DNA of 64,000 bases, from positions 5,580,501-5,644,500 of the forward strand of contig NZ_CP125378.1 in NCBI RefSeq assembly GCF_034008635.1. The letters are read 5' to 3'. Below, one piece after another: positions 8,763 through 18,516 of this stretch. The notes beneath the pieces were generated by a model. The model was not told the DNA's origin. It did no database searches and worked only from the letters and a program-made list of their open reading frames with translations. Position numbers and translations under genes: made by a program. This stretch comes from Pseudomonas sp. P8_229 (lineage in GTDB: Bacteria; Pseudomonadota; Gammaproteobacteria; Pseudomonadales; Pseudomonadaceae). Each line of letters begins with the position of its first letter. Position 1 is the stretch's first letter.

Positions 8763-9704
8763 TTACCTCGCGTTGCTGGCGCCAACCGGGGATTCCGGCT
8801 GAAGCTTCAGGTAGAAGTAGAACAGCACCAAAGTGATCGCGATCAGCAACGCGGCGCCGGCACTGGCCAGACCCCAGTTGAGGAACGATTGCACCTGCTG
8901 AATGATGAACTCCGGCAGCATCATGTTCTGCGCCCCGCCGAGCAGCGCCGGGGTGACGTAGTAACCGAGCGACATCACGAACACCATCAAACCACCGGAG
9001 GCCAGACCCGGCCGGCACAGCGGCAGGAACACCCGGAAGAAGTTGGTCCACGGACTCGCGCCGCAGATCGAGCCGGCCTGCAGGATCATCGGATCGATGG
9101 CCTGCATGGTCGCCTGCAACGGCAGCACAATGAACGGGATCATGATGTAGCTCATGCCGATCACTACGCCGGTGAGGTTGTGCACCATTTCCAGCGGCTG
9201 ATCGATGATGCCCATTGCCATCAGAGCCTTGTTGATCACACCGGAGGCTTGCAGCAGCACCAGCCACGAATAGGTGCGGGCGAGCAGGCTGGTCCACATC
9301 GACAACAGCACGATGTTGAGGATCCAGCGTCCCCAGCCGCGCGGCACCAGCGTGATCGCCCAAGCCAGCGGAAAGCCCAGCAACAGGCTGAAGATCGTCA
9401 CCAGCCCGGCCACCGAAAAGGTGTTGAGCAGCACCCGTGCGTACGCCGAGTTGGCGAACAGTTGTTGATAGTTGCCAAGGCCAGGCGTCGGTTCCAGCAC
9501 GCCACGCAACAGCAGGCCAATCAACGGCGCGAGAAAGAACAGGCCGAGGAACAGCAGCGCCGGTGCGAGGTTGCCGGCGCCGCGCCAGCGTTGTCTGAGG
9601 GACGGGGCTTGTTGCATCGCAACCGCCTGTTTTGCGTGGGCTGAACCGGCAGCGCTGGTAGCGCTCCCGGAGACAGAGGAGGGACGGGACGCAGTGGCCG
9701 CCAT
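8763..9704 (-). CDS. ABC transporter permease, PotB-like
   Basis: Inner-membrane permease of 313 residues. It has an Ala/Ser-rich cytoplasmic N-terminus of about 45 residues before the first span (PALLFLGLFFLAPLIGLLL). The coupling loop is QAGSICGASPWTNFFRVFLP. The ATG at 9702-9704 lies two bases after the stop of the binding-protein gene; nine earlier codons are in frame inside that gene. With the PotC-like permease it forms the heterodimeric channel. Confidence 0.88.
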   Translation of the reverse strand: MAATASRPSSVSGSATSAAGSAHAKQAVAMQQAPSLRQRWRGAGNLAPALLFLGLFFLAPLIGLLLRGVLEPTPGLGNYQQLFANSAYARVLLNTFSVAGLVTIFSLLLGFPLAWAITLVPRGWGRWILNIVLLSMWTSLLARTYSWLVLLQASGVINKALMAMGIIDQPLEMVHNLTGVVIGMSYIMIPFIVLPLQATMQAIDPMILQAGSICGASPWTNFFRVFLPLCRPGLASGGLMVFVMSLGYYVTPALLGGAQNMMLPEFIIQQVQSFLNWGLASAGAALLIAITLVLFYFYLKLQPESPVGASNAR

Positions 9705-9706
9705 TT

Positions 9707-10732
9707 TTATTTGACCAGCCATTCGTTCCACCGTGTCGCGATGGCTTGACCGTTCTTGGCCCAGTACGCGAAATCAAGAGTGATCTGATCCTTGGCGTAG
9801 GCAGTCGGCAGGTTCGGGGCCAGCACCGAGTCCAGGCGCGCCACGCTGTCGACGTTGACCGGGGCGTAGGCAGTCAGGTTGGAGAAGTCGGCCTGGCCTT
9901 TGGCACTGCTGGCGTTGGCCAGGAACTTCATCGCCGCGTCCTTGTTTTTCGAGCCTTTTGGAATCACCAGAATGTCGGCCATGACCAGGTTCTGCTTCCA
10001 GCTCACGCCCACTGGTGCGCCGTCTTCCTGCAGGGCGTGAATGCGGCCGTTCCAGAACTGGCCCATGCTCGCTTCACCGGAGGCCAGCAGTTGCTGCGAC
10101 TGCGCGCCGCCGCCCCACCAGACGATGTCTTTCTTGATGGTGTCGAGTTTCTTGAAGGCGCGATCCAGGTCCAGCGGGTAGAGCTTGTCGGCCGGCACGC
10201 CGTCGGCCAGCAGCGCCAGTTCGAGCACGCCGGGGCTTGGCCATTTATAGAGAGCGCGTTTGCCGGGGTAGGTCTTGGTGTCGAACAGCGCGGTCCAGTC
10301 TTGCGGCTTGGCCGCGCCGAGCTTGCCTTCGTTGTAGCCGAGGACGAAGGAGAAAAAGAACGAGCCGACGCCGTAGTCGCTGACGAAACGCGGGTCGATC
10401 TTGTCGCGCTGGATGACTTTGAAATCGAGGGGTTCGAGCAGGCCTTCGGCGGCGGCGCGCAGGGCGAAGTCAGCTTCGACATCGACTACGTCCCACTGCA
10501 CGTTGCCGCTCTCGACCATGGCCTTGAGTTTGCCGTAGTCGGTCGGGCCGTCCTGCACCACGGTGATGCCGCTGGCCTTGCTGAACGGATCGGCCCAGGC
10601 CTGTTTCTGCGCATCCTGGGTGCTACCGCCCCAGCTGACAAAGTTCACACTCTCGGCGGCCATCGCGGCCTGGCCGGTCACGCTCAGCAGTCCCGCAAAA
10701 AAGATCGCGGTTGCAGCTTTGTTCAACACCAT
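9707..10732 (-). CDS. ABC transporter substrate-binding protein, PotD/PotF-like
   Basis: Periplasmic receptor of 341 residues with a signal peptide (cleavage near AAMAAES, residue 25-27). The mature N-terminus SVNFVSWGGSTQDAQKQAW and the segment VESGNVQWDVVDVEADFAL are typical of the PotD/PotF cluster that binds putrescine, spermidine or related amines. GAGGG precedes the ATG. First gene of the importer operon; the operator-like site at 10829-10851 lies about 100 bases upstream. The ligand probably is the substrate of the catabolic genes at 12.6-18.1 kb that share the same operator. Confidence 0.9.
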   Translation of the reverse strand: MVLNKAATAIFFAGLLSVTGQAAMAAESVNFVSWGGSTQDAQKQAWADPFSKASGITVVQDGPTDYGKLKAMVESGNVQWDVVDVEADFALRAAAEGLLEPLDFKVIQRDKIDPRFVSDYGVGSFFFSFVLGYNEGKLGAAKPQDWTALFDTKTYPGKRALYKWPSPGVLELALLADGVPADKLYPLDLDRAFKKLDTIKKDIVWWGGGAQSQQLLASGEASMGQFWNGRIHALQEDGAPVGVSWKQNLVMADILVIPKGSKNKDAAMKFLANASSAKGQADFSNLTAYAPVNVDSVARLDSVLAPNLPTAYAKDQITLDFAYWAKNGQAIATRWNEWLVK

Positions 10733-10828
10733 TTTTACGCCCTCATTGTTGTGTTTTTGAGCGGGCTTGCGTTGTTGCCCGCCTGTCGGGAGCAGTAGCT
10801 GGACGGTTTTTCAGGTCGCCCGGTCTAT

Positions 10829-10851
10829 GGAATATCATATTATGGTATTCC
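10829..10851 (-). promoter_or_regulatory. Putative GntR operator A (ABC importer promoter)
   Basis: On the minus strand this reads GGAATACCATAATATGATAT followed by TCC; the core GGAATACCATAATA differs from the cores at 12193 and 18100 by one base. GGAATA and TATTCC also form a 6-11-6 inverted repeat. It lies upstream of the importer operon and is best explained as a binding site for the GntR protein encoded at 13215-13967 (inferred). Confidence 0.65.
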
Positions 10852-10940
10852 AAGCTTTGTGCAAGCACTTTGCCTTACCGGTTATCTGGCGAATCTGTTT
10901 TTTTTGGGGTTGTGAGATGCCGATCTGAAATGCAAAACCC

Positions 10941-11030
10941 TGTGGGAGGGGGCTTGCTCCCGAATGCGCTCGATCATTCAACATTGATGTCGACTGATAC
11001 GGAGCCTTGGGGAGCAAGCCCCCTCCCACA
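10941..11030. repeat. REPIN (GTGGGAGGGGGCTTGCTCCC type)
   Basis: Inverted arms TGTGGGAGGGGGCTTGCTCC and GGAGCAAGCCCCCTCCCACA around a 45-base loop, between the importer promoter and the 3' end of the ribB paralogue. Apart from this and operator A, I see nothing else in 10733-11053. Confidence 0.92.
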
Positions 11031-11053
11031 GTTGGAATTGTGTTTGGCTTGGG

Positions 11054-12163
11054 TTATTCGCTGAACGGAATACTCTCGACCACTTCCAGGTCATACCCGG
11101 TCAATCCCGCGTATTTCAATGGCGGCCCAAGGTGGCGCAGCTTGCCCACCCCCAGGTTCTGCAGAATCTGCGCCCCGGTCCCGACCTCCGAATAGATCCG
11201 CGATTGCGAGCGGCTGAACTGCCGTGGCGGCTGGGTCAGTTGCGGCACGCGCTCGAGCAACGCCTGCGATGACTCGTGATTGGCTAACACCACCACGACG
11301 CCATGACCTTCCGCCGCGACCCGTTGCAGCGCCGCCCACAGCGTCCAGTTGCTCGGCCCGCTGTATTCGGCTCCGACCAGATCACGCAGCGGATCGATCA
11401 CATGCACGCGCACCAGCGTAGGCTCTTCGCGGCGCAGATCGCCCATGACCATCGCCATGTGCACGCCACCCTCGATGCGGTCTTCAAAGGTGATCAGGCG
11501 GAAAGTGCCGTGCACCGTCGGCAGCTCACGTTCGCCGATGCGTTCGATGGTGTGCTCGGTGCTCAGGCGATAGTGGATCAGGTCGGCGATGGTGCCGATC
11601 TTGATCCCGTGCCTGCGCGCGAACACTTCCAGGTCCGGGCGACGCGCCATGGTGCCGTCGTCGTTCATCACCTCGACGATCACCGAGGCCGGGGTGAAAC
11701 CGGCGAGGCGCGCCAGATCGCAACCGGCTTCGGTGTGGCCGGCGCGGGTCAGCACGCCGCCTTCCTTGGCGCGCAGCGGGAAAATGTGCCCGGGCTGCAC
11801 CAGGTCTTCCGCCCGGGCGTCTTTTGCCACAGCGGCAGCGACCGTACGCGCGCGGTCAGCCGCAGAAATACCGGTGGTGACGCCAGTCGCCGCTTCAATC
11901 GACACGGTGAACGCGGTGCTGAACACGCTGCCATTGCTCGGCACCATCTGCTCCAGGCCCAGGCGCTGGCAGTGTTCGTCGGTCAGCGTCAGGCAAATCA
12001 GCCCGCGCGCTTCGCGGGCCATGAAGCTGATCGCCTCGGGTGTGCAGCAGTCGGCAGCCAGCAGCAGGTCGCCTTCGTTTTCCCGATCTTCGTCATCGAC
12101 CAGCAGCACCATTTTGCCGAGGCGATAATCTTCGATGATTTCTTCGATGCTGTTGAAGGCCAT
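11054..12163 (-). CDS. ribB: 3,4-dihydroxy-2-butanone-4-phosphate synthase with degenerate GTP cyclohydrolase II domain
   Basis: Makes the four-carbon riboflavin precursor from ribulose 5-phosphate. The N-terminal half (residues 1-205) has the RibB motifs [10 protein letters not shown] (23-32) and [14 protein letters not shown]. The C-terminal half is RibA-like, but the zinc cysteines of true GTP cyclohydrolase II are not present: the corresponding stretch reads [17 protein letters not shown]. This is the RibBX arrangement of proteobacterial ribB paralogues. The ATG at 12161-12163 is preferred over an upstream in-frame start because the latter lies in the operator region. It is transcribed from operator B, not from an FMN riboswitch, which suggests it raises flavin supply for the regulon. 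Confidence 0.87.
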   Translation of the reverse strand: MAFNSIEEIIEDYRLGKMVLLVDDEDRENEGDLLLAADCCTPEAISFMAREARGLICLTLTDEHCQRLGLEQMVPSNGSVFSTAFTVSIEAATGVTTGISAADRARTVAAAVAKDARAEDLVQPGHIFPLRAKEGGVLTRAGHTEAGCDLARLAGFTPASVIVEVMNDDGTMARRPDLEVFARRHGIKIGTIADLIHYRLSTEHTIERIGERELPTVHGTFRLITFEDRIEGGVHMAMVMGDLRREEPTLVRVHVIDPLRDLVGAEYSGPSNWTLWAALQRVAAEGHGVVVVLANHESSQALLERVPQLTQPPRQFSRSQSRIYSEVGTGAQILQNLGVGKLRHLGPPLKYAGLTGYDLEVVESIPFSE

Positions 12164-12186
12164 GCTGGACTCTCGATGTGGATGAA

Positions 12187-12211
12187 ATTTGTGGTATACC
12201 ATAATACAAAT
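12187..12211 (+). promoter_or_regulatory. Putative GntR operator B (ribB / DUF1330 divergent promoter)
   Basis: GGTATACCATAATA (12193-12206) starts with the perfect palindrome GGTATACC and is enclosed by ATTTGT (12187-12192) and ACAAAT (12206-12211). It sits in the 65 bases between the divergent ribB paralogue and the DUF1330 gene, so one site could control both. Same core as operators A and C. Confidence 0.7.
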
Positions 12212-12228
12212 TTAACCAAGAGGTCACT

Positions 12229-12525
12229 ATGAAGGCGTACTGGATTGCCCACGTCGATGTCGCGGATGCCGAGCACTACAGCCAATACACCCAGCGCGCC
12301 CCGAAAGCGTTCGCCGAGTTCGGTGCGAGGTTTCTGGCTAGAGGCGGGCGCAGCGAAGCAATGGAAGGTCGGGCGACGCCACAGCGCAGCGTGGTGATTG
12401 AATTCGATAGCTACGAGCAAGCGCTGGCGTGCTATCGCTCGGCGGCGTATCAGGAGGCGAAAAGCTACCGCGAGGAGTGGGCGAGGGCGGAGATCGTCAT
12501 CGTCGAAGGCATCGCCCCGCTTTAA
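12229..12525 (+). CDS. DUF1330 family protein
   Basis: A 98-residue soluble protein with the dimeric alpha/beta-barrel (ferredoxin-like) fold of DUF1330: MKAYWIAHVDVADAEHY at the start, GARFLARGG in the middle and VVIEFDSYEQALACYRS, AYQEAKSYRE near the end. AGGT precedes the ATG. Members are often small catabolic accessory enzymes or isomerases of unknown reaction. It is divergent from the ribB paralogue and shares operator B, so it likely belongs to the same pathway. Confidence 0.85.
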   Translation: MKAYWIAHVDVADAEHYSQYTQRAPKAFAEFGARFLARGGRSEAMEGRATPQRSVVIEFDSYEQALACYRSAAYQEAKSYREEWARAEIVIVEGIAPL

Positions 12526-12543
12526 GCCACACTACAAATCCCT

Positions 12544-12633
12544 TGTGGGAGCGGGCTTGCTCGCGAATGCGGTCAATCATTCAACATTTCTAGCGACTGA
12601 CACGACGCCTTCGCGAGCAAGCCCGCTCCCACA
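12544..12633. repeat. REPIN (GTGGGAGCGGGCTTGCTCGCGA type)
   Basis: Arms TGTGGGAGCGGGCTTGCTCG (from 12544) and its inverse ending at 12633, between convergent DUF1330 and NUDIX genes. Confidence 0.92.
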
Positions 12634-12649
12634 GGGGTAGAGGTGATGC

Positions 12650-13967
<1,318 letters not shown>

Positions 13968-14025
13968 GGGGTCCGCTCTTGATGTTGGCTGTCCATGCCA
14001 GACGGGCATCTAAACAGCCGAGGGG

Positions 14026-14415
14026 TTAACTGGAGGCCTCGGCGTCGGCTTCGGCGAAGGCTTCACGGGCGAGCCGGAAACTGTCCACGGCTGCCGGAAC
14101 CCCGCAATAAATGCCGACCTGAAGCAGAATTTCGCGTATTTGCTCACGACTCAGGCCGTTACGCAAGGCGCCGCGCACATGCAGCTTGAGTTCATGCGGA
14201 CGGTTGAGCGCCGAGATCATCGCCAGGTTGATCATGCTGCGCTCCTTGAGCGACAAACCCTCACGCCCCCAGACATGGCCCCAGCAGTATTCGGTGACCA
14301 TTTCCTGCAGCGGGCGGGTAAAATCGTCGGCGTTTTCCATCGAGCGCTGCACGTAAGCTTCACCCAGCACCTGAGTGCGAATCTTCAAACCCTTTTCATA
14401 CTTCTCGTTACTCAT
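14026..14415 (-). CDS. Carboxymuconolactone decarboxylase family protein
   Basis: A 129-residue all-helical protein of the CMD/AhpD superfamily. Motifs YCWGHVWGREGLSLKERSM and HVRGALRNGLSREQIREIL match gamma-carboxymuconolactone decarboxylases, including the active-site region, but the AhpD CxxC is absent. Two ATGs are adjacent; GGAGG lies four bases before the second (14413-14415), which I chose. No other protocatechuate-pathway genes are near, so it may act on another ring-cleavage or lactone intermediate of this operon. Confidence 0.87.
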   Translation of the reverse strand: MSNEKYEKGLKIRTQVLGEAYVQRSMENADDFTRPLQEMVTEYCWGHVWGREGLSLKERSMINLAMISALNRPHELKLHVRGALRNGLSREQIREILLQVGIYCGVPAAVDSFRLAREAFAEADAEASS

Positions 14416-14457
14416 CATTCCTCCTCACAACGCATACCCACCTGTTGGAATGAAACC

Positions 14458-14590
14458 TGTGGTGAGGGGATTTATCCCCGACGGGGTGCGAAGCAGCCCC
14501 AACACCTGCAACCGCGATTTGCCAGACATACCGCGTGCGATGGTTTTACGGCTGCTTCGCAGCCGGTCGGGGATAAATCCCCTCACCACA
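14458..14590. repeat. Long inverted repeat, GTGGTGAGGGGATTTATCCCCG family
   Basis: TGTGGTGAGGGGATTTATCC at 14458 and its inverse ending at 14590 form the outer arms; GGTGCGAAGCAGCC and GGCTGCTTCGCAGCC extend the pairing inward. This repeat fills most of the 210-base gap between the flavin reductase and CMD genes. Confidence 0.85.
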
Positions 14591-14625
14591 ATGGGCAGTT
14601 CCACAGTGGGATGTGTGTGGATCTG

Positions 14626-15111
14626 TCAGGCCAGGGGCGGCAACGGCCCGAGCTTGCCCTTGTGATAAATCATCGGCGTCACCGGTTGCTCGGGCAGGAT
14701 CAGGTTCTTCACCGCGCCAACGATAATCGCGTGATCACCACCATCGTATTCCCGCCACAACTCGCACTCGATGATCGCCGTGGCCTTGGCGAGGATCGGG
14801 TTACCGAGTTCGCTCAGATGCCATTCGATGTTCTTGGCCTTGTCTTTACCTTTACCGGCAAACGCATAGGCCTCAGCCGTCTGGTCGGCGGACAGCAAAT
14901 GGATCGCGAATTTCTTGCTGTCGCGCAGCACCGGGTAGGTATCGGAGGCATAGTTGGGGCAGAACAGCACCAGCGCCGGATCAATCGACAGTGCGCTGAA
15001 GGCGCTGGCGGTGATGCCGACGATGGCGCCCTCCGGGTCGAGGGTGGTGACCACCGTGACTCCGGACGGGAATGAACTCATGACGTCTTTGTAAATGCCG
15101 GGTTCGATCAT
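14626..15111 (-). CDS. Flavin reductase family protein (FMN-dependent)
   Basis: A 161-residue FMN-binding split-barrel reductase that would supply FMNH2 to a partner monooxygenase using NAD(P)H. Recognisable segments are FPSGVTVVTTLDPEGAIVGI, ASAFSALSIDPALVLFC and FAIHLLSADQ, as in RutF, HpaC and two-component monooxygenase reductases. It follows the aldehyde dehydrogenase after 12 bases. No luciferase-like or group D monooxygenase is encoded in the window, so the partner must lie elsewhere. Confidence 0.88.
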   Translation of the reverse strand: MIEPGIYKDVMSSFPSGVTVVTTLDPEGAIVGITASAFSALSIDPALVLFCPNYASDTYPVLRDSKKFAIHLLSADQTAEAYAFAGKGKDKAKNIEWHLSELGNPILAKATAIIECELWREYDGGDHAIIVGAVKNLILPEQPVTPMIYHKGKLGPLPPLA

Positions 15112-15123
15112 TTCGCAGGACTC

Positions 15124-16605
15124 CTAGCGCATCACAAACGGATCAGGCATTGGCGCCTGGGAAAGGTTGATCCACACCGTTTTCAGTTCGGTGTAGGCCA
15201 GCACCGAATCGATGCCGCTTTCGCGTCCATAGCCACTGTTCTTGAAACCGCCGATCGGCGCCATCGCTGACACCGCGCGGTAGGTGTTGACCCAGATGAT
15301 CCCCGAGCGCACGTCGCGGGCGAGGCGATGGGCGCGGCCCAGGTCGCGGGTCCAGATGCCGGCGGCGAGGCCGAACTGCGAGTCGTTGGCGATCGCCAGC
15401 GCTTGGGCTTCATCTTTGAAGCGAATCACCGAAGCCACCGGGCCAAAGACTTCTTCCTGCATGATCTTCATCGAATTGCGGTCGCACTCGAACAGCGTCG
15501 GCTCGTAGAACCAGCCGTCACCGAGATCGGTGGGTCGCTTGCCGCCCGTGCGTAACCGCGCACCTTCAGCGATGGCATCGGCCACCAGCCCTTCGACCAC
15601 CGCCAGTTGTTGCGCAGTGGCCATCGGGCCCATTTCGCTGTGGTCTTCCTGCGGGTTGCCGATGCGGATGCGCTGGGCGCGTTCGACCAGGCGGCTGACG
15701 AACTCGTCGTAGATTTCGTCCTGCACCAGCAAACGTGAGCCGGACACGCAGCTCTGGCCCGAGGCGGCGTAGATCCCGGCGATGGCGCCGTTGATCGCGC
15801 TGTCCAGATCGGCGTCGGCGAAGATGATGTTCGGCGATTTGCCGCCGAGTTCCAGCGACAGCTTGGCGAAGTTCTCGGCGCTGCTGCGCACCACATGCCG
15901 GGCCGTGGCCGCGCCGCCGGTAAAGGCGATCTTGCGGATCAGCGGATGGCGGGTGAGGGCGGCGCCGGTGCTCGGCCCGTAACCGGTGACAACGTTGACC
16001 ACACCCGGCGGAATCCCGGCTTCGAGGGCCAGACGTGCCAGCTCAAGGATGGTAGCCGAGGCGTGCTCGGACGGCTTGATCACGATGGTGTTGCCGGCGG
16101 CAAGGGCCGGCGCCAGTTTGATCGCGGTCAGGTACAGCGGACTGTTCCACGGAATGATCGCGGCGACCACACCCATCGCTTCGTGCACGGTGTAGGCGAA
16201 CAGGTCGGGCTTATCCAGCGGCAGCGTGCCGCCTTCGAGCTTGTCGGCAAGGCCGGCGGTGTAATGGAAGAACTCCGGCAGATAGCTGACTTGGCCACGG
16301 GTTTCGCGGATCAGCTTGCCGTTGTCGCGGCTTTCCAGCTGCGCCAGTTGTTCTTTATTTTCAGCGATCAAGTCGCCGAGACGGCGCAGCAGTTTGCCGC
16401 GCGCGGTAGCGGTGAGGCCGCGCCAGGCCGGGCTGTCGAAAGCCGTCTGTGCCGCTTGCACGGCACGTTCGACGTCAGCTTCGTCAGCGTCAGGCAGCTC
16501 GGCCCAGGCTTGCGCGGAAGCCGGGTTGAGGCTTTCGAAGGTCTTGCCGGAGAGGGCGTCGACCCATTCTCCGCCGATGCACATCTGGAAGCGTGCGAGT
16601 GTCAT
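15124..16605 (-). CDS. Aldehyde dehydrogenase (NAD(P)+)
   Basis: A 493-residue aldehyde dehydrogenase oxidising an unknown aldehyde to the acid. Conserved elements: IIPWNSPLYL (cofactor domain), IAFTGG, LELGGKSPNIIF (general-base Glu), the nucleophile in SGQSCVSGSRL at about residue 287, and EEVFGPVASVIRF. The ATG overlaps the stop of the alpha/beta hydrolase gene by four bases. Length and motifs fit betaine/aromatic-type ALDHs; the place in a hydrolase-ALDH-flavin reductase operon suggests oxidation of a monooxygenase or hydrolase product. Confidence 0.92.
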   Translation of the reverse strand: MTLARFQMCIGGEWVDALSGKTFESLNPASAQAWAELPDADEADVERAVQAAQTAFDSPAWRGLTATARGKLLRRLGDLIAENKEQLAQLESRDNGKLIRETRGQVSYLPEFFHYTAGLADKLEGGTLPLDKPDLFAYTVHEAMGVVAAIIPWNSPLYLTAIKLAPALAAGNTIVIKPSEHASATILELARLALEAGIPPGVVNVVTGYGPSTGAALTRHPLIRKIAFTGGAATARHVVRSSAENFAKLSLELGGKSPNIIFADADLDSAINGAIAGIYAASGQSCVSGSRLLVQDEIYDEFVSRLVERAQRIRIGNPQEDHSEMGPMATAQQLAVVEGLVADAIAEGARLRTGGKRPTDLGDGWFYEPTLFECDRNSMKIMQEEVFGPVASVIRFKDEAQALAIANDSQFGLAAGIWTRDLGRAHRLARDVRSGIIWVNTYRAVSAMAPIGGFKNSGYGRESGIDSVLAYTELKTVWINLSQAPMPDPFVMR

Positions 16606-17435
16606 GCAACGATCCCCTTTATTTGGTTTTGTCGGGAGTGTGCGAATTCGAGAAATTCCAGCAGCGTCTGGTTGACCAGGCGCGGCGACTCTACCGGCAT
16701 CATATGCCGTTGCTCGGGCAGCACCGCAACCTTCGCACCGGGGATGCGCCGGGCCAGTTGCTCGGCCATTTCCGGGGTTGAACCGGGGTCGAGTTCGCCG
16801 GTGGCGATCAGCGTCGGTGCCTGAATGCTGCCGAGGTCGTCGGCGCGGTACATGTCTTGAGTCGCGAACAGCTCGTAAGTGGTCAGGTAACCCTGCGGAT
16901 CGTTGCCGGCCAGGGTCTGGCGAATGGCCGCGATCTGCGCCGGGTTAGCCGCCTGATATTCGCGGCTGAACCAGCGTGACAGCGCCGCTTCGGCGTTGGC
17001 ATCCGGACCGTGTTCGGCGGCTTGTGCCGTGCGGGCGATGACGCCGGCGCGCTGTTCTTCGCTGCGGTTGAACACGCTGTTCAGGACCACCAGGCTTTGC
17101 AGGCGCTCGGGGTAATGCAGGGCAAACGCCCGCGCCACCAGCCCGCCCATGGAGAAGCCGATCACCGCTGCCTGAGGCAGATTCAGGTGGTCGAGCAGCT
17201 CCAGCAACTGATCGGCGTAGCCGAGCAGGTCGGTGCCGCTGGCCGGTCGCGGGCTGGCGCCGTGGCCGAGCATGTCGTAGGCGATCACCCGATATTGGCT
17301 GGCGAGGCCAACAATCTGGCCACCCCACATTTCTTTGTTCAGGCCCACGCCGTGGATCAAGACCACGGGCTGGCCTTGGCCGGTCGCCAGGTAACTGGTG
17401 CCAGCCGGGGTGAGTTCAGCGGTGAGCCGAATCAT
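16602..17435 (-). CDS. Alpha/beta hydrolase
   Basis: A 277-residue alpha/beta-fold hydrolase. Oxyanion motif VVLIHGVGLNKEMW near residue 24-37, nucleophile elbow IGFSMGGLVARAF (Ser), late acid in ATGELDPGSTPE and His in PEQRHMMPVE complete a Ser-Asp-His triad. It resembles 3-oxoadipate enol-lactonase and RutD-like enzymes. The start ATG at 17433-17435 has AGGAG upstream. It lies between the AA_synth gene (31-base gap) and the ALDH gene (four-base overlap). Substrate unknown. Confidence 0.9.
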   Translation of the reverse strand: MIRLTAELTPAGTSYLATGQGQPVVLIHGVGLNKEMWGGQIVGLASQYRVIAYDMLGHGASPRPASGTDLLGYADQLLELLDHLNLPQAAVIGFSMGGLVARAFALHYPERLQSLVVLNSVFNRSEEQRAGVIARTAQAAEHGPDANAEAALSRWFSREYQAANPAQIAAIRQTLAGNDPQGYLTTYELFATQDMYRADDLGSIQAPTLIATGELDPGSTPEMAEQLARRIPGAKVAVLPEQRHMMPVESPRLVNQTLLEFLEFAHSRQNQIKGIVA

Positions 17436-17466
17436 GGAGCGCTCCTGCAATGCCTTTTTATTGTGA

Positions 17467-18057
17467 TTACTGGGCTTTTTCGGCGGCCAGTTCTTCCAGA
17501 TCGATGTAGCGGTTACCGATGCGCGGGTGCAGGCGACCACCGTCGGCGCAACCGAGCACCACGACGATTTCGTCGGCACGCGGGGCGTCTTCGATCTGCA
17601 TTTCCAGGGTGATGTAGTGCGAGCGCTGGCCTTCGTCGTCCTTGTGCATCATCGGGATCTGGATCGAGGTGCCCGGGCCGCCGCGCTTGTTGGTGAAGCT
17701 CAGGTAGCTCTTGGCCTTGACCGCTTCGCGGTAGTGATTGCCGAAGCGCAGGGTGTGGATCACCGCCGAGGCGTGTTCGATCTCGCCGTCGGCACCGACG
17801 ACTGCTGCCTTGCCGTAGGCCTCGATCTTTTCGGCGCCGCCGATGATGCCCACCAGACGCTCAACCATTAGTGCGCCGAGGTCGGAGCAGTTGGCGCGGA
17901 TCTGCGGTTTCAGGTCCTCGACAAAGCCGTTGCCCACCCAAGGGTTCTTCATCACCACGGCCAGGCCGACCATGGTCACCGGCTTGTCAGTGGCCTTGCC
18001 GCCTTCGATGAAGGTTTCTTCGACATAGCTGACGATCTTGCGAATTTCGAAACTCAT
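17467..18057 (-). CDS. Amino acid synthesis family protein (AA_synth/DUF1185)
   Basis: A 196-residue protein of the AA_synth (DUF1185) family: IRKIVSYVEETFIEGGKATD at the start, NPWVGNGFVEDLKP, GKAAVVGADGEIEHASAVIH and NKRGGPGTSIQIPMMHKDDE, the last giving the conserved Gly-rich loop. The biochemical role of the family is not established despite its name; members sit in catabolic operons with flavin-dependent enzymes. First gene of the minus-strand operon; operator C lies about 40 bases upstream. Confidence 0.87.
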   Translation of the reverse strand: MSFEIRKIVSYVEETFIEGGKATDKPVTMVGLAVVMKNPWVGNGFVEDLKPQIRANCSDLGALMVERLVGIIGGAEKIEAYGKAAVVGADGEIEHASAVIHTLRFGNHYREAVKAKSYLSFTNKRGGPGTSIQIPMMHKDDEGQRSHYITLEMQIEDAPRADEIVVVLGCADGGRLHPRIGNRYIDLEELAAEKAQ

Positions 18058-18097
18058 GAGCTGCTCCGTTGGGGGATTGAGAGTGTCTGTGCGTCTG

Positions 18098-18113
18098 ATG
18101 GTATACCATAATA
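18098..18113 (+). promoter_or_regulatory. Putative GntR operator C (catabolic operon promoter)
   Basis: ATGGTATACCATAATA contains the core GGTATACCATAATA, identical over 14 bases to operator B, and a perfect 12-base palindrome ATGGTATACCAT. It is 41 bases upstream of the AA_synth start, a position fitting repression of the operon promoter. Confidence 0.72.
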
Positions 18114-18212
18114 CCTATCGTGCAAGTCCCCCATGCAAGATTTGCCGCATCCATCCGGCGAATGGTGATGTATTCACCGTCGACCGCAATCTCGAGTACA
18201 CCAACAACCCCG

Positions 18213-18302
18213 TGTGGGAGGGGGCTTGCTCCCGAAAGCGGTGGATCAGTCGACATTTATGGTGGCTGACACGACGCTTTCGCGAGCAAGCCCGCTCCCA
18301 CA
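18213..18302. repeat. Chimeric REPIN
   Basis: The left arm (from 18213) is of the GTGGGAGGGGGCTTGCTCCC type, the right arm is the inverse of the GTGGGAGCGGGCTTGCTCGC type. It lies in the 459-base divergent region 18058-18516, which otherwise holds operator C near one end and the presumed promoter of the Asp-box gene near the other. Confidence 0.88.
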
Positions 18303-18516
18303 GTGGAGTTCACTCAAAACCTCAGTCTCGCGGTTAACAAAAGATAACGTGGCGCCGATTGTCAGACGTTTCCAAAGCCCGATAGGATGAGCCAGCTTCC
18401 CAAGGCGCTCTGGGCTGCGGGTTTCACGGCTATGCTTGTGACCCATCAGTCACCACGAGCACCCTTGCGGCGCCCTAAGGCCGAACGGTCTAACAATAAT
18501 AAATAGGGGAAGGTCT

